Source: Saccharopolyspora gregorii (lineage in GTDB: Bacteria > Actinomycetota > Actinomycetes > Mycobacteriales > Pseudonocardiaceae). Taken from it: a stretch of 64,000 nucleotides of DNA. The stretch lies in NCBI RefSeq assembly GCF_024734405.1, contig NZ_CP059556.1, forward strand, positions 5,952,001 through 6,016,000, given 5' to 3'. The number at the start of each line of letters is the position of its first letter. The first letter of the stretch is position 1. This document shows positions 27,462 to 35,928 of the stretch, piece by piece. The position numbers and the translations under genes are program-made. The notes under the pieces are model-generated. The model was given only the letters and a program-made list of their open reading frames with translations, ran no database searches and was not told where the DNA came from.

Positions 27462-28751
27462 GTGGCGCCCTCCCCGACTCCGCTGACCGTCCGCACCTCG
27501 GTGCTCCCCGACGACGACCCCCGGCGCACCGCGCCGCTGCTGGAGCTGCTGCCGGACGAGGCCCCGCTGAGCTGGGTGCGCGACGGGGCGGGTCTGGTCG
27601 GCTGGGGCTGCGCGGCGCGGTTGACGACGTCCGGGCCGGAGCGGTTCGCCGCCGCCGACGAGTGGTGGCACGCGCTGTGCGCGGCCGCGGACGTGCGGGA
27701 CGAGGTGCGGCTGCCGGGCAGCGGCCCGGTCGCGTTCACCAGCTTCGCGTTCGCGGACCGGCCGGGGGACTCGGTCGTGGTGGTGCCGGAGGTCGTGGTG
27801 GGCTGCCGGGACGGCGTCCGCTGGATCACCACCGTCGGCGATCCGGCCCGGCGACCGGCCCGGCCGGTGCGCGAGCCCGGCGCCGTGCGGTACGAGCCGG
27901 GCGCGGTGTCGGCGGCGGACTACCGGCGGTCGGTGGCGGAGGCGGTGCGGATCCTCGAACCGGCCGGGGCCGGCGATCCGGACGGGGTGCGCAAGGTGGT
28001 GCTGGCGCACGACCTGCTCGCCACCGCGGCGGAGCCGCTGGACGCCCGCTACCTGCTGCGCAACCTCGCCGCGCGCTACCCGGGGTGCTGGACCTTCGCG
28101 GTGGACGGGCTGGTCGGGGCGACGCCGGAGCTGCTGCTGGAGCGCACCGGGCGGCACGTCCGGTCCCGGGTGCTGGCCGGGACGAGCTGGCCGCGGCCCG
28201 GGGTCGGCGCCGACGAGCTGGCGTCCGGCCTGCTGGCCTCGGTGAAGGACCTCTCCGAGCACGCGTTCGCCGCCGAGTCGCTGGCCGCGGAACTGCGCCC
28301 GTTCTGCGCGGCCCTGTCGGTCCCGGAGCACCCCGAGGTGCTCCGGCTGCGCAACGTGTTGCACCTGGCCTCGCACATCACGGGTGAACTGCACGAGCAC
28401 GCCGCGGACAACGGGGTCGCGGCGCTGCTGCGGCTGGCCGCCGCGGTGCACCCGAGCGCGGCCGTCGGGGGCACGCCGACTCCCGCCGCGGTGCGGCTGA
28501 TCGAGCGCCTGGAGGCCATGGACCGCGGCCGCTACAGCGGCCCGGTCGGCTGGGTCGACGGCGCCGGCAACGGGGAGCTCGGCATCGCGCTGCGCTGCGC
28601 GCAGCTGGAGACCGCGGACGGCGCGACCGGGGGCCGCCGGGCCCGGCTGTTCGCCGGGTGCGGCATCGTCGCCGGGTCCGATCCGGACGCGGAGGTGCTG
28701 GAGGCGGCGGCGAAGCTCCGGCCGATCCGCGACGCGCTCGCCGACGACTGA
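27462..28751 (+). CDS. menF: Isochorismate synthase
   Basis: The 429-residue product belongs to the chorismate-binding MenF/EntC family and converts chorismate to isochorismate, the entry step of menaquinone synthesis. C-terminal family motifs include FAVDGLVGATPELLLERTG, LAGTSWPRP, SVKDLSEHAF, RLRNVLHLASHITGEL, AAVHPSAAVGGTPTPAA and YSGPVGWVDGAGNGE (Mg2+-binding Glu). The location within a men region favours MenF over a siderophore or salicylate enzyme. The start is GTG at 27462. It is convergent with the aminopeptidase gene. Confidence 0.88.
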   Translation: MAPSPTPLTVRTSVLPDDDPRRTAPLLELLPDEAPLSWVRDGAGLVGWGCAARLTTSGPERFAAADEWWHALCAAADVRDEVRLPGSGPVAFTSFAFADRPGDSVVVVPEVVVGCRDGVRWITTVGDPARRPARPVREPGAVRYEPGAVSAADYRRSVAEAVRILEPAGAGDPDGVRKVVLAHDLLATAAEPLDARYLLRNLAARYPGCWTFAVDGLVGATPELLLERTGRHVRSRVLAGTSWPRPGVGADELASGLLASVKDLSEHAFAAESLAAELRPFCAALSVPEHPEVLRLRNVLHLASHITGELHEHAADNGVAALLRLAAAVHPSAAVGGTPTPAAVRLIERLEAMDRGRYSGPVGWVDGAGNGELGIALRCAQLETADGATGGRRARLFAGCGIVAGSDPDAEVLEAAAKLRPIRDALADD

Positions 28752-28770
28752 CGGCCGGCCCGGGTGGACC

Positions 28771-28799
28771 GGGCGGCGGACCGCTAGGTTCCGCCGCCC
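28771..28799. terminator. Bidirectional terminator between menF and the aminopeptidase gene
   Basis: GGGCGGCGGA and TCCGCCGCCC form a perfect 10-bp stem with a 9-nt loop, 19 bp after the menF stop and 33 bp before the opposing gene's stop. Confidence 0.7.
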
Positions 28800-28832
28800 G
28801 ACCCGTCCCGGCCGGCGTGCGCCGTCACACGA

Positions 28833-30335
28833 TCAGTGGTGGGCGTGCACGAGCGCGTGGGTCGCGTCGATCTCGGCGACCGACTTCGGCGGCACCACCG
28901 CTGCCCTGGTCGCCGAGGCCGGGATCCCGTTCTCCGGGGTGGCCGCGGGCTTGCCGGGGGTGAACAGCCAGTTCTGGAAGAACTCGTCGAGCTGCCGGCC
29001 GGAGCGCTGCTCGGCCAGCTCGATGAACTCCTCCACGGTGCCGGTGGAGTACCGCTTGTCCTGCACCCAGGTACGCACCACGTCGAGCAGCGCGTCGGGG
29101 CCGATGACGTTGCTCAGCGCGTGCACGGTGAGCGCCCCGCGGTCGTAGACGGCGTCGCTGAAGATGTTCTCCGGCCCGGGTTCACCGGGAGCGATCTGCC
29201 AGAACGGGTCGTCGGCGGGCAGCGAGGAGTAGTAGTGGTCGAACAGCTCCTGCGCGGTGCCGGTGCCCTGCTGCTCCGACCACAGCCACTCGGCGTAGCT
29301 GGCGAAGCCTTCGTTCAGCCAGATGTCGCGCCAGGTGTCGACGGACACGGAGTCGCCGAACCACTGGTGGGCGTTCTCGTGCACGACGACGGACGTGTTC
29401 GCGCCCTTCGCGAAGAACTTGGGGCTGTAGGTCGGCCGGGTCTGGTTCTCCAGCGCGAAGCTGAGGCCTTCTGCCGGGACCACGCCGCCCTGGGCCTCGA
29501 ACGGGTACTCGCCGAGCAGCCCGGAGAGGAAGTCCAGCACTTCCGGGGTGCGTTCGACGCTGGCCTTGGCCGCGCCTTCGACGTCGCCGAGCCCGTCGGC
29601 GTAGGCGGTGACGAAGGGCTGGCCGAAAGCACCGGGCTTGGTGTTGATCTCGTACTGCCCGATGCCGAGGAACGCCAGGTACGTCGCGGTCGGCTTGGTG
29701 GTCCGCCACTTCCAGGTGGTCCGGCCGGCGAGCGTGGAGGTGTCGGTGCTCACGCCGTTCGACAGCACCTCGGTGCCTTCCGGCACGTCCACGGCGATGT
29801 CGAAGGTGGCCTTGTCCCGCGGGTGGTCGTTGCCGGGGAACCACCACGCGGAGATCTCCGGTTCGCCGACCGCGAGCGCGCCGTCGGCGGTGCGGATCCA
29901 CGGGTTGAGGCCGTCGACCTCGACGGCGGACGGCACGCCCTCGTACTCGACGACGAACGTGGACTGGCGACCGGCGGGCAGCTCCTCGGGCGGGGTGACG
30001 GTGAGCTCGGTGCCCCGCTGCTCGAAGGTCGACGGGGCACCGTTGACCCGGATCGACTTCACCGGCAGTGCGAAGTCCAGGTTGAACGCGGTGAGGTCCT
30101 GGGTCGGGTTCGCCACGATCGTCGTGGTCCCGGCGAGGTGGTCGTCCTTCGGTTCGTAGCGCAGCCGCACGTCGTAGTGGGCCACGTCGTAGCCGCCGTT
30201 GCCGTACTCGGGGAAGTACGGGTCGCCCGCGCCGGGCGCGCCGGGACTGCCGGCTCCGGCGAAGGCGGGGGTCGCCACGAAGGCCGCCGCACAGCACGCG
30301 GCCACCGCAGCCCGCAGACCGGTTCGCTTGAACAC
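28833..30335 (-). CDS. Secreted M1-family zinc aminopeptidase
   Basis: The 500-residue product starts with a signal peptide (KRTGLRAAVAACCAAAFVATPAFA, split here as residues 3-26, cleavage likely after AFA). The zinc site is H319-E320-N-A-H323 with the third ligand E342 in WLNEGFASYAEW. The exopeptidase motif GAMEN is replaced by FALENQ (about 293-298). The N-terminal beta domain is present, but the long C-terminal helical domain of full M1 enzymes is missing, as in other short actinobacterial secreted M1 peptidases. GTG start at 30335 follows GGAGGTG. It probably trims peptides outside the cell; it has no obvious link to the surrounding men genes. Confidence 0.9.
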   Translation of the reverse strand: MFKRTGLRAAVAACCAAAFVATPAFAGAGSPGAPGAGDPYFPEYGNGGYDVAHYDVRLRYEPKDDHLAGTTTIVANPTQDLTAFNLDFALPVKSIRVNGAPSTFEQRGTELTVTPPEELPAGRQSTFVVEYEGVPSAVEVDGLNPWIRTADGALAVGEPEISAWWFPGNDHPRDKATFDIAVDVPEGTEVLSNGVSTDTSTLAGRTTWKWRTTKPTATYLAFLGIGQYEINTKPGAFGQPFVTAYADGLGDVEGAAKASVERTPEVLDFLSGLLGEYPFEAQGGVVPAEGLSFALENQTRPTYSPKFFAKGANTSVVVHENAHQWFGDSVSVDTWRDIWLNEGFASYAEWLWSEQQGTGTAQELFDHYYSSLPADDPFWQIAPGEPGPENIFSDAVYDRGALTVHALSNVIGPDALLDVVRTWVQDKRYSTGTVEEFIELAEQRSGRQLDEFFQNWLFTPGKPAATPENGIPASATRAAVVPPKSVAEIDATHALVHAHH

Positions 30336-30819
30336 AGAGCACCTCCGGCAAGATCAGCTGTTTTCCAGCAGCGTACGAACGTGATCAGGGCGGCGCGAGC
30401 GCCCGAACGCGGGGCTTTTCACCAGTTCTGGGTGAACGGCGCGCCGCCGGCACCGGCTTTCGCCCCGGCCGCCCGCCCGACGGGTGGTGGCCGGCCCCCG
30501 CCCGCGCGGCTCCCGCCCAGCTCATCGGGGGTGCGGGTGTTCGGCGAGCAGCCGAGCCCGGGCCCGAGACCCGGCAGGTTGCGCGCGGTCGACCGGTGGC
30601 CGGGAGCACCCCCGCGCCCTCTCACCAGGTGGGAGGAACGGGTCCAGAAGTGACCGCGCGAGGCCGGGGGCGGTGTCGCGCCCGCAGCGGGCACGGGACC
30701 CGCAGGGGCACGGGACCGCAGCGGGTACCGGATCGGGAGGCACCGGGTCGCGGGTGTACCGCTCGCGACCGGGCACCGGATCCGGAGTCGATACCGGACC
30801 GCGAACGGCCCCGAACAGG
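30336..30819. other. Gene-free region between menD and the aminopeptidase gene
   Basis: This 484-bp, very GC-rich spacer contains no convincing gene. It includes the aminopeptidase leader and, at 30689-30802, imperfect 17-bp-period repeats listed separately. Confidence 0.5.
30689..30802. repeat. Imperfect short repeats, 17-bp period
   Basis: The 12-mer GGG(C/T)AC(C/G)GGA(C/T)C occurs at 30689, 30706, 30723 and 30771, the first three exactly 17 bp apart, with further degenerate versions (CACCGGGTC, ATACCGGACC). It lies just downstream of the menD stop. It may be a decayed tandem repeat. Confidence 0.5.
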
Positions 30820-32496
30820 TCAGCCGATCAGCGCCGAGTGCACCGCGGCCTGCAGCCGCGCGTGCAGGCTCCTGGTCTGCGAGCGGTCGGCCTGGATCTC
30901 CACCACCCGCAGCCCCGGTGGCCCGTGCAGCGCCGCCGGGAACTCCGAGCGCTGCCGCACCCGCACGTGCTCCACGCCGTGCGCCGCGCACAGCTGCGCG
31001 AGGTCGGTGCCGTGCGGGGTGCCGAAGACCCGCTCGAACGAGTCGCGGTGCTCCGGGCCGCCCTGCTCCAGCAGCGAGAAGATGCCGCCGCCGTCGTCGT
31101 TGAGCACCACGATGGTGAGGTCCGGGCGCTGCTCCTGCGGCCCCAGCAGCAGGCCGTTGCCGTCGTGCAGGAACGTGAGGTCGCCCAGCAGCGCGTAGGT
31201 CGGTCCGTCGTGCGCCAGCGCCGCGCCGATCGCGGTGGACACCGTGCCGTCGATCCCCGCCACCCCGCGGTTGCGGTGCACCGCCACGTCCGGCCGGTGC
31301 CGTGCGGCCAGCGCCACGTCCCGGCTCGGGTTCGACGAACCGAGCACCAGCAGCGACCGCTCCGGCAGTTCGTCGACCAGGTCGCGGGCCAGCACCGGCC
31401 CGTTCGGCCAGCGCTCCAGGTCCAGCGCCGCGTGCAGCGCGGCGGCGACCTTGTGGTCGGCCTGCTGCCAGGCGGTGAGCCAGTGCGGGTCGGCCTCGCG
31501 GACGGGCCCGGCGCCGAAGGTGTGCGCGATCTCGCGCACCGCGTGCCCCGGCGACGGCCAGTCCACGTCTCCGCCGTGCGCCAGCAGCACCTCCACCCCG
31601 GCGTCGGTCAGCAGCGACTGCACCTGGCGGAACACGGTCGGCCTGCCGACGCAGAGCACCTGCTCGGGGCGGTGCTCGCGCACGAACTCGGGCTGGTTCA
31701 GCAACCACATCCCGGTGCTGATGGCCGCGCCCCCGGCGAGCCCGACCCCGCCGGTCTCGGAGACGACGGGCCAGCCGTACCGCTCGCCCCACTCCCCCGC
31801 GGCGTCGGCGCTGCCGTCCGCGGCGAGCACCAGTCCCCGCCGGGCGGCCGGCGCGTGCAGGCTGCTCGGGTGGGCGCCGTCGCCGCAGATCTCGATCCAC
31901 GGCGCCCCGTCGTCGCGCCCGGACAGCGGCTCGCACCACGTGGTGTCCCCGGTGGGCACCAGCGGTTCGCGGAACGGCAGGTTCAGGTGCACCGGTCCGG
32001 AGCGGGCCGACCCGAGCGAGGCGTGCCAGGCGCGGCAGACCTGGCTGCGCCAGTACGCCTGCTGCCCGGGCCGGTTCTCGGCCACGCCGAGCTCGTCGAA
32101 CATCCGCACCTGCGGTCCGAACATCCGGTGCTGGTCGATGGTCTGGTTGGCCCCGGCCGCGCGCAGCTCCGGCGGGCGGTCCGCGGTGAGCACGATCAGC
32201 GGGATGCCCGCCTGCGCCGCCTCGCTGACCGCCGGGTGCAGGTTCGCCGCAGCGGTGCCCGAGGTCCCGGCCACCACCACCGGCCGACCGCTGCGCGCCG
32301 CGATCCCCAGGGCCAGGAATCCGGCGCTGCGCTCGTCGATGCGGACGTGCAACCGGATTCGGCGCTCCTGCGCGGCGCGGTGCAGCGCGAACGAGAGCGG
32401 CGCGTTGCGCGACCCCGGGGAGAGCACCACGTGCCGGACCTGGTTGCGGATCAGCTCGTCGACGATGACCTCGGCCTGTGCCGTGGACGGATTCAA
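30820..32496 (-). CDS. menD: SEPHCHC synthase (2-succinyl-5-enolpyruvyl-6-hydroxy-3-cyclohexene-1-carboxylate synthase)
   Basis: This 558-residue thiamine-diphosphate enzyme adds a succinic semialdehyde unit from 2-oxoglutarate to isochorismate. It has the cofactor glutamate region HVRIDERSAGFLALGIAARS, HVVLSPGSRNAPLSFAL, the ring-binding SGTAAANLHPAV, and the diphosphate/Mg2+ motif LLGDLTFLHDGNG ... LNDDGGGIFS. No ATG or GTG is in frame near the conserved N-terminus; a TTG at 32496 gives LNPSTAQAEVIVDEL, aligning with the usual MNPS start. The frame is open far upstream, but that is antisense to menB and menE. It is divergent from menB. Confidence 0.93.
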   Translation of the reverse strand: MNPSTAQAEVIVDELIRNQVRHVVLSPGSRNAPLSFALHRAAQERRIRLHVRIDERSAGFLALGIAARSGRPVVVAGTSGTAAANLHPAVSEAAQAGIPLIVLTADRPPELRAAGANQTIDQHRMFGPQVRMFDELGVAENRPGQQAYWRSQVCRAWHASLGSARSGPVHLNLPFREPLVPTGDTTWCEPLSGRDDGAPWIEICGDGAHPSSLHAPAARRGLVLAADGSADAAGEWGERYGWPVVSETGGVGLAGGAAISTGMWLLNQPEFVREHRPEQVLCVGRPTVFRQVQSLLTDAGVEVLLAHGGDVDWPSPGHAVREIAHTFGAGPVREADPHWLTAWQQADHKVAAALHAALDLERWPNGPVLARDLVDELPERSLLVLGSSNPSRDVALAARHRPDVAVHRNRGVAGIDGTVSTAIGAALAHDGPTYALLGDLTFLHDGNGLLLGPQEQRPDLTIVVLNDDGGGIFSLLEQGGPEHRDSFERVFGTPHGTDLAQLCAAHGVEHVRVRQRSEFPAALHGPPGLRVVEIQADRSQTRSLHARLQAAVHSALIG

Positions 32497-32654
32497 CCCA
32501 TCACCCCGGACTCCCTCGCACGCTGCCTGCCGACCGCTTCCAGTGTCGCCGCAACCGCCGAGCCCCTTCGACCCGGTGGCCCCCCGGACGAGCGAAGTGC
32601 AGCCGCTCACACCGGTCGGCGCCCTCCTGGTGTTCATCACGCCGAGGCGGCACC

Positions 32655-32660
32655 TATTGT
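32655..32660 (+). promoter_or_regulatory. -10 box of menB (leaderless)
   Basis: TATTGT lies 7 nt before the menB GTG; no ribosome site is present. Confidence 0.5.
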
Positions 32661-32667
32661 CCCAGGC

Positions 32668-33591
32668 GTGCTGAACTCGCCTGTCTCCGAGCTGTTCGAC
32701 CCGGCCGCGTGGGAACCCGTCAGCGGGTTCGACTTCACCGACATCACGTACCACCGGTGCGTGGAGGACGGTCCCGGGCGCGGCACCGTGCGCGTCGCCT
32801 TCGACCGCCCCGAGGTGCGCAACGCCTTCCGCCCGCACACCGTCGACGAGCTGTACCGCGCGCTCGACCACGCCCGGATGAGCAGCGATGTCGGCTGCGT
32901 CCTGCTGACCGGGAACGGGCCCTCGCCGAAGGACGGCGGCTGGGCGTTCTGCTCCGGCGGGGACCAGCGGATCCGCGGCCGTTCCGGCTACCAGTACGCC
33001 GCCGGTGAGACCGCCGAGACCGTGGACCCCGCGCGGGCCGGTCGGCTGCACATCCTCGAGGTGCAGCGGCTGATCCGGTTCATGCCGAAGCTGGTGGTCG
33101 CGGTCGTGCCGGGCTGGGCCGCCGGGGGCGGGCACAGCCTGCACGTGGTGTGCGACCTCACCCTCGCCAGCGCCGAGCACGCCCGCTTCAAGCAGACCGA
33201 CGCCGACGTCGGCAGCTTCGACGGCGGCTTCGGCAGCGCCTACCTCGCCCGGCAGGTCGGGCAGAAGTTCGCCCGCGAGATCTTCGCCCTCGGCCGCGCC
33301 TACGACGCCGAGCAGGCGCACCGGATGGGGATGGTCAACGAGGTCGTGCCGCACGCGGAACTGGAGGCGACCGCCCTGCAGTGGGCACGGGAGATCAACG
33401 GCAAGTCGCCCACCGCGCAGCGCATGCTGAAGTACGCGTTCAACGCGATCGACGACGGCCTGGTCGGACAGCAGCTGTTCGCCGGTGAGACCACTCGGCT
33501 GGCCTACATGACCGACGAGGCCGTCGAGGGCAGGGACTCGTTCCTGGAGCGCCGGGACCCGGACTGGACGCCGTTCCCCTGGTACTACTGA
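32668..33591 (+). CDS. menB: 1,4-dihydroxy-2-naphthoyl-CoA synthase
   Basis: The 307-residue crotonase-fold product cyclises o-succinylbenzoyl-CoA. Signature segments are RPEVRNAFRPHTVDEL, WAFCSGGDQRIRG, VVPGWAAGGGHSLHVVCDL (oxyanion hole), TDADVGSFDGGFGSAYLARQ and the C-terminal GRDSFLERRDPDWTPFPWYY ending typical of actinobacterial MenB. The GTG at 32668 is chosen from the family N-terminus and the -10 box just upstream. It is divergent from menD and followed by menE after 207 bp. Confidence 0.95.
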   Translation: MLNSPVSELFDPAAWEPVSGFDFTDITYHRCVEDGPGRGTVRVAFDRPEVRNAFRPHTVDELYRALDHARMSSDVGCVLLTGNGPSPKDGGWAFCSGGDQRIRGRSGYQYAAGETAETVDPARAGRLHILEVQRLIRFMPKLVVAVVPGWAAGGGHSLHVVCDLTLASAEHARFKQTDADVGSFDGGFGSAYLARQVGQKFAREIFALGRAYDAEQAHRMGMVNEVVPHAELEATALQWAREINGKSPTAQRMLKYAFNAIDDGLVGQQLFAGETTRLAYMTDEAVEGRDSFLERRDPDWTPFPWYY

Positions 33592-33709
33592 CCGGCCCCG
33601 GGCCGCCGTGGTCCGCCCGCCGCTCGGGAAACCGCAGGAGTCCATCGTCCGCACCGCCTTCGCTCGCAGGTCGCTACTCCCCCAACATCGACCCCGGCAG
33701 TCGAACAGT

Positions 33710-33740
33710 TGAGCGATCTCATCCGAACTGGTGAGCGATC
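33710..33740. repeat. Direct repeat upstream of menE
   Basis: TGAGCGATC occurs at 33710-33718 and 33732-33740, 22 bp apart (about two helical turns), 45-75 bp upstream of the menE -10 box. It could be a regulator-binding pair. Confidence 0.35.
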
Positions 33741-33785
33741 GCACTCCGCCGCCCACCGCCGCCCCGGCCCGGGCGGCGGCAGGCG

Positions 33786-33791
33786 CAAGAT
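33786..33791 (+). promoter_or_regulatory. -10 box of menE (leaderless)
   Basis: CAAGAT lies 7 nt before the menE ATG at 33799, the same spacing as in menB and menA; no Shine-Dalgarno is visible. Confidence 0.35.
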
Positions 33792-33798
33792 GGCGGGC

Positions 33799-34992
33799 AT
33801 GCCGACCGCCCGCGAACTCCGGCCGCTGCCCGTTCCGCCCGGCGAGCGGGCGCCGACGGTGCTGCCCGCGCTGCGCCGCGCCCTCGACGGCGACGGCCCC
33901 GCGCTGCTCCCGGTGGACGCGGCGGGCCCGGACGACGACGTGCTCCGGGCGCTCGGGGCGGGCACCCCGCTGGAACCCGGCGAGGACGACCCCGCCGACC
34001 CGACCGCGCTGGTCATCGCCACCTCCGGTTCCACCGGCACCCCGAAGGGCGTGCTGCTGCCCGCGGCCGCGCTGCGCGCCTCCGCGACGGCCACGCACCG
34101 GCACCTGGGCGGGCCGGGGCGGTGGCTGCTGGCGATGCCCGCGCACCACGTCGCCGGGATCCAGGTGCTGGTCCGCTCGCTGGTCGCCGGTACCGACCCG
34201 GTGGCGGTGGACACCGCGGGCGGGTTCCGCCCGGACCGGTTCGCGGCGGCGGCCGAGCGCTGCCTCGCGGACCCCGGCAGGCACTACACCGCGCTGGTGC
34301 CCACCCAGCTGCGCCGGCTGCTGGACGACGGCGGTGCCGGGCTGGCGGCGCTGCGCGCGTTCGACGCGGTGCTGCTCGGCGGCGCCGCGACCCCGCCCGC
34401 GCTGCGCGAGCGGGCCGCCGCGGCCGGGGTGCGCGTGATCACCACCTACGGGATGAGCGAGACCGCGGGCGGCTGCGTGTACGACGGGACGCCGCTGGAC
34501 GGCGTGCGGGTGCACGTCGAGGCCGCCGCGGACGGCTCCGGTCCGGTCGCGCTGTCCGGGCCCACGCTGGCCCGCGGCTACCGGCGCAGCTCGGGCGCGA
34601 GCCCGTTCCGGGACGGCTGGTTCCGCACCGGCGACCTGGGCCGGTTGGCGGACGGACGGCTGGAGGTGCTCGGCCGCGCCGACGACGTGATCATCACCGG
34701 CGGGGTGAACGTGGCCCCGGTGCTGGTCGAGCGGATCCTCGCCGAGCACCCCGGGGTCCGGGAGGTCTGCGTGCTCGGCGTCGACGACCCCGAGTGGGGC
34801 CAGGCCGTGGTCGCCGCCGTCGTCCCCGCCGACCCGGCCGCACCACCACCGGTCGCCGAGCTGCGCGCGGCGGTGCGGGACCGGGCGGGCGCGGCCGGCG
34901 CCCCCAAGCGGGTCGAATTCCTCGCCGAGCTGCCGCTGCGCGGCCCCGGCAAACCGGACCGGCGCGCGTTGCGCGCGACTCTCGGCCGGTGA
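33799..34992 (+). CDS. menE: o-Succinylbenzoate-CoA ligase
   Basis: This 397-residue ANL-superfamily ligase activates o-succinylbenzoate with ATP and CoA. The P-loop is ALVIATSGSTGTPKGVLL (about 83-100), followed by ITTYGMSETAGGCVYDG, GWFRTGDLGRL and the C-terminal catalytic lysine in LRGPGKPDRRALR. It is short for the superfamily but normal for actinobacterial MenE. ATG 33799 is chosen over in-frame starts at 33709 and 33790 from the -10 spacing. It ends 28 bp before menA. Confidence 0.92.
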   Translation: MPTARELRPLPVPPGERAPTVLPALRRALDGDGPALLPVDAAGPDDDVLRALGAGTPLEPGEDDPADPTALVIATSGSTGTPKGVLLPAAALRASATATHRHLGGPGRWLLAMPAHHVAGIQVLVRSLVAGTDPVAVDTAGGFRPDRFAAAAERCLADPGRHYTALVPTQLRRLLDDGGAGLAALRAFDAVLLGGAATPPALRERAAAAGVRVITTYGMSETAGGCVYDGTPLDGVRVHVEAAADGSGPVALSGPTLARGYRRSSGASPFRDGWFRTGDLGRLADGRLEVLGRADDVIITGGVNVAPVLVERILAEHPGVREVCVLGVDDPEWGQAVVAAVVPADPAAPPPVAELRAAVRDRAGAAGAPKRVEFLAELPLRGPGKPDRRALRATLGR

Positions 34993-35007
34993 CGACGAGT
35001 GATGCGC

Positions 35008-35013
35008 GAAGAT
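35008..35013 (+). promoter_or_regulatory. -10 box of menA (leaderless)
   Basis: GAAGAT lies 7 nt before the ATG at 35021. It would give menA its own leaderless transcript although menE ends only 28 bp upstream. The box is a weak match. Confidence 0.3.
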
Positions 35014-35020
35014 GATTCAC

Positions 35021-35893
35021 ATGGCGACGGTGAAGCAGTGGATTGAGGGCGCGCGCCTGCGCACGTGGCCCAACGCGATCGCACCGGTCCTGGTCGGCAC
35101 CGGGGCGGCGACCGGGGTCGACCTGTGGAGCGTGCCGATCGCGGCACTGGCGCTCGCGGTGTCGCTGCTGCTGATCACCGGGGTGAACTTCGCGAACGAC
35201 TACTCCGACGGCATCCGCGGCACCGACGACGACCGGGTCGGCCCGTTCCGGCTGGTCGGGTCGGGTGCGGCGAACCCGGCGGCGGTGCGCAACGCGGCGT
35301 TCGGCTGCTTCGGGCTGGCCGCGCTCGCCGGGATCGGCGTCGTGGTGCTCAGCGGCCAGTGGTGGATGCTGGCCGTCGGCGCGCTGTGCATCGCCGGCGC
35401 CTGGTTCTACACCGGCGGCAAGCGGCCGTACGGGTACGCGGGGCTGGGCGAGATCGCCGTGTTCGTGTTCTTCGGCCTGGTCGCGGTGCTCGGCACCATG
35501 TACGCGCAGGCGGGCACGATCAGCGGCTTCGGCATCGGCGGGGCGGTCGGCATCGGCGCGTTCTCCAGCGCGGTGCTGGTGGCGAACAACCTGCGCGACA
35601 TCCCGACCGACCGGGTCACCGGCAAGCGGACGCTGGCGGTGCTGCTGGGCGACCGGGACACCCGGACGCTGTACGTGTCGCTGGTGCTGATCCCGTTCCT
35701 GATCACCGTGCTGATCGGGCTGCGCAACACCTGGGCGCTGCTCGGGTTCCTGGCGCTGCCGCTGCTGATCGGTTCGGTGCTCGCGGTGACGCGCGGCGGC
35801 ACCGGCCGCAAGCTGATCCCCGCGCTGCGGGACACCGGACTGGCGATGCTCGTCTGGGGCGCCACCACCGCACTGGCGCTGGCCTTCGGCTGA
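35021..35893 (+). CDS. menA: 1,4-dihydroxy-2-naphthoate polyprenyltransferase
   Basis: This 290-residue UbiA-family membrane prenyltransferase joins the naphthoate ring to the polyprenyl diphosphate made by the synthase at 2545. It has the two Asp-rich motifs NDYSDGIRGTDDDRVGP and NNLRDIPTDRVTGKRTLA and about eight to nine membrane helices. The ATG at 35021 is preferred to 35012 because it is correctly spaced from the -10 candidate and gives the usual MATVKQWIEGARLRTWPNA start. Repeat copy D follows 35 bp after the stop. Confidence 0.94.
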   Translation: MATVKQWIEGARLRTWPNAIAPVLVGTGAATGVDLWSVPIAALALAVSLLLITGVNFANDYSDGIRGTDDDRVGPFRLVGSGAANPAAVRNAAFGCFGLAALAGIGVVVLSGQWWMLAVGALCIAGAWFYTGGKRPYGYAGLGEIAVFVFFGLVAVLGTMYAQAGTISGFGIGGAVGIGAFSSAVLVANNLRDIPTDRVTGKRTLAVLLGDRDTRTLYVSLVLIPFLITVLIGLRNTWALLGFLALPLLIGSVLAVTRGGTGRKLIPALRDTGLAMLVWGATTALALAFG

Positions 35894-35928
35894 GGGTCTG
35901 TCGGACTCCCGTTGCTCAGCGCTGGGGT

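Noticed and set aside
30484-32667. Upstream extension of the menB frame
   Set aside because: Antisense to menD; the MenB family N-terminus and a -10 box place the start at 32668.
32497-34749. Extension of the menD frame upstream (antisense to menB and menE)
   Set aside because: The extra 751 codons have no homology pattern, and the conserved MenD N-terminus starts at 32496.
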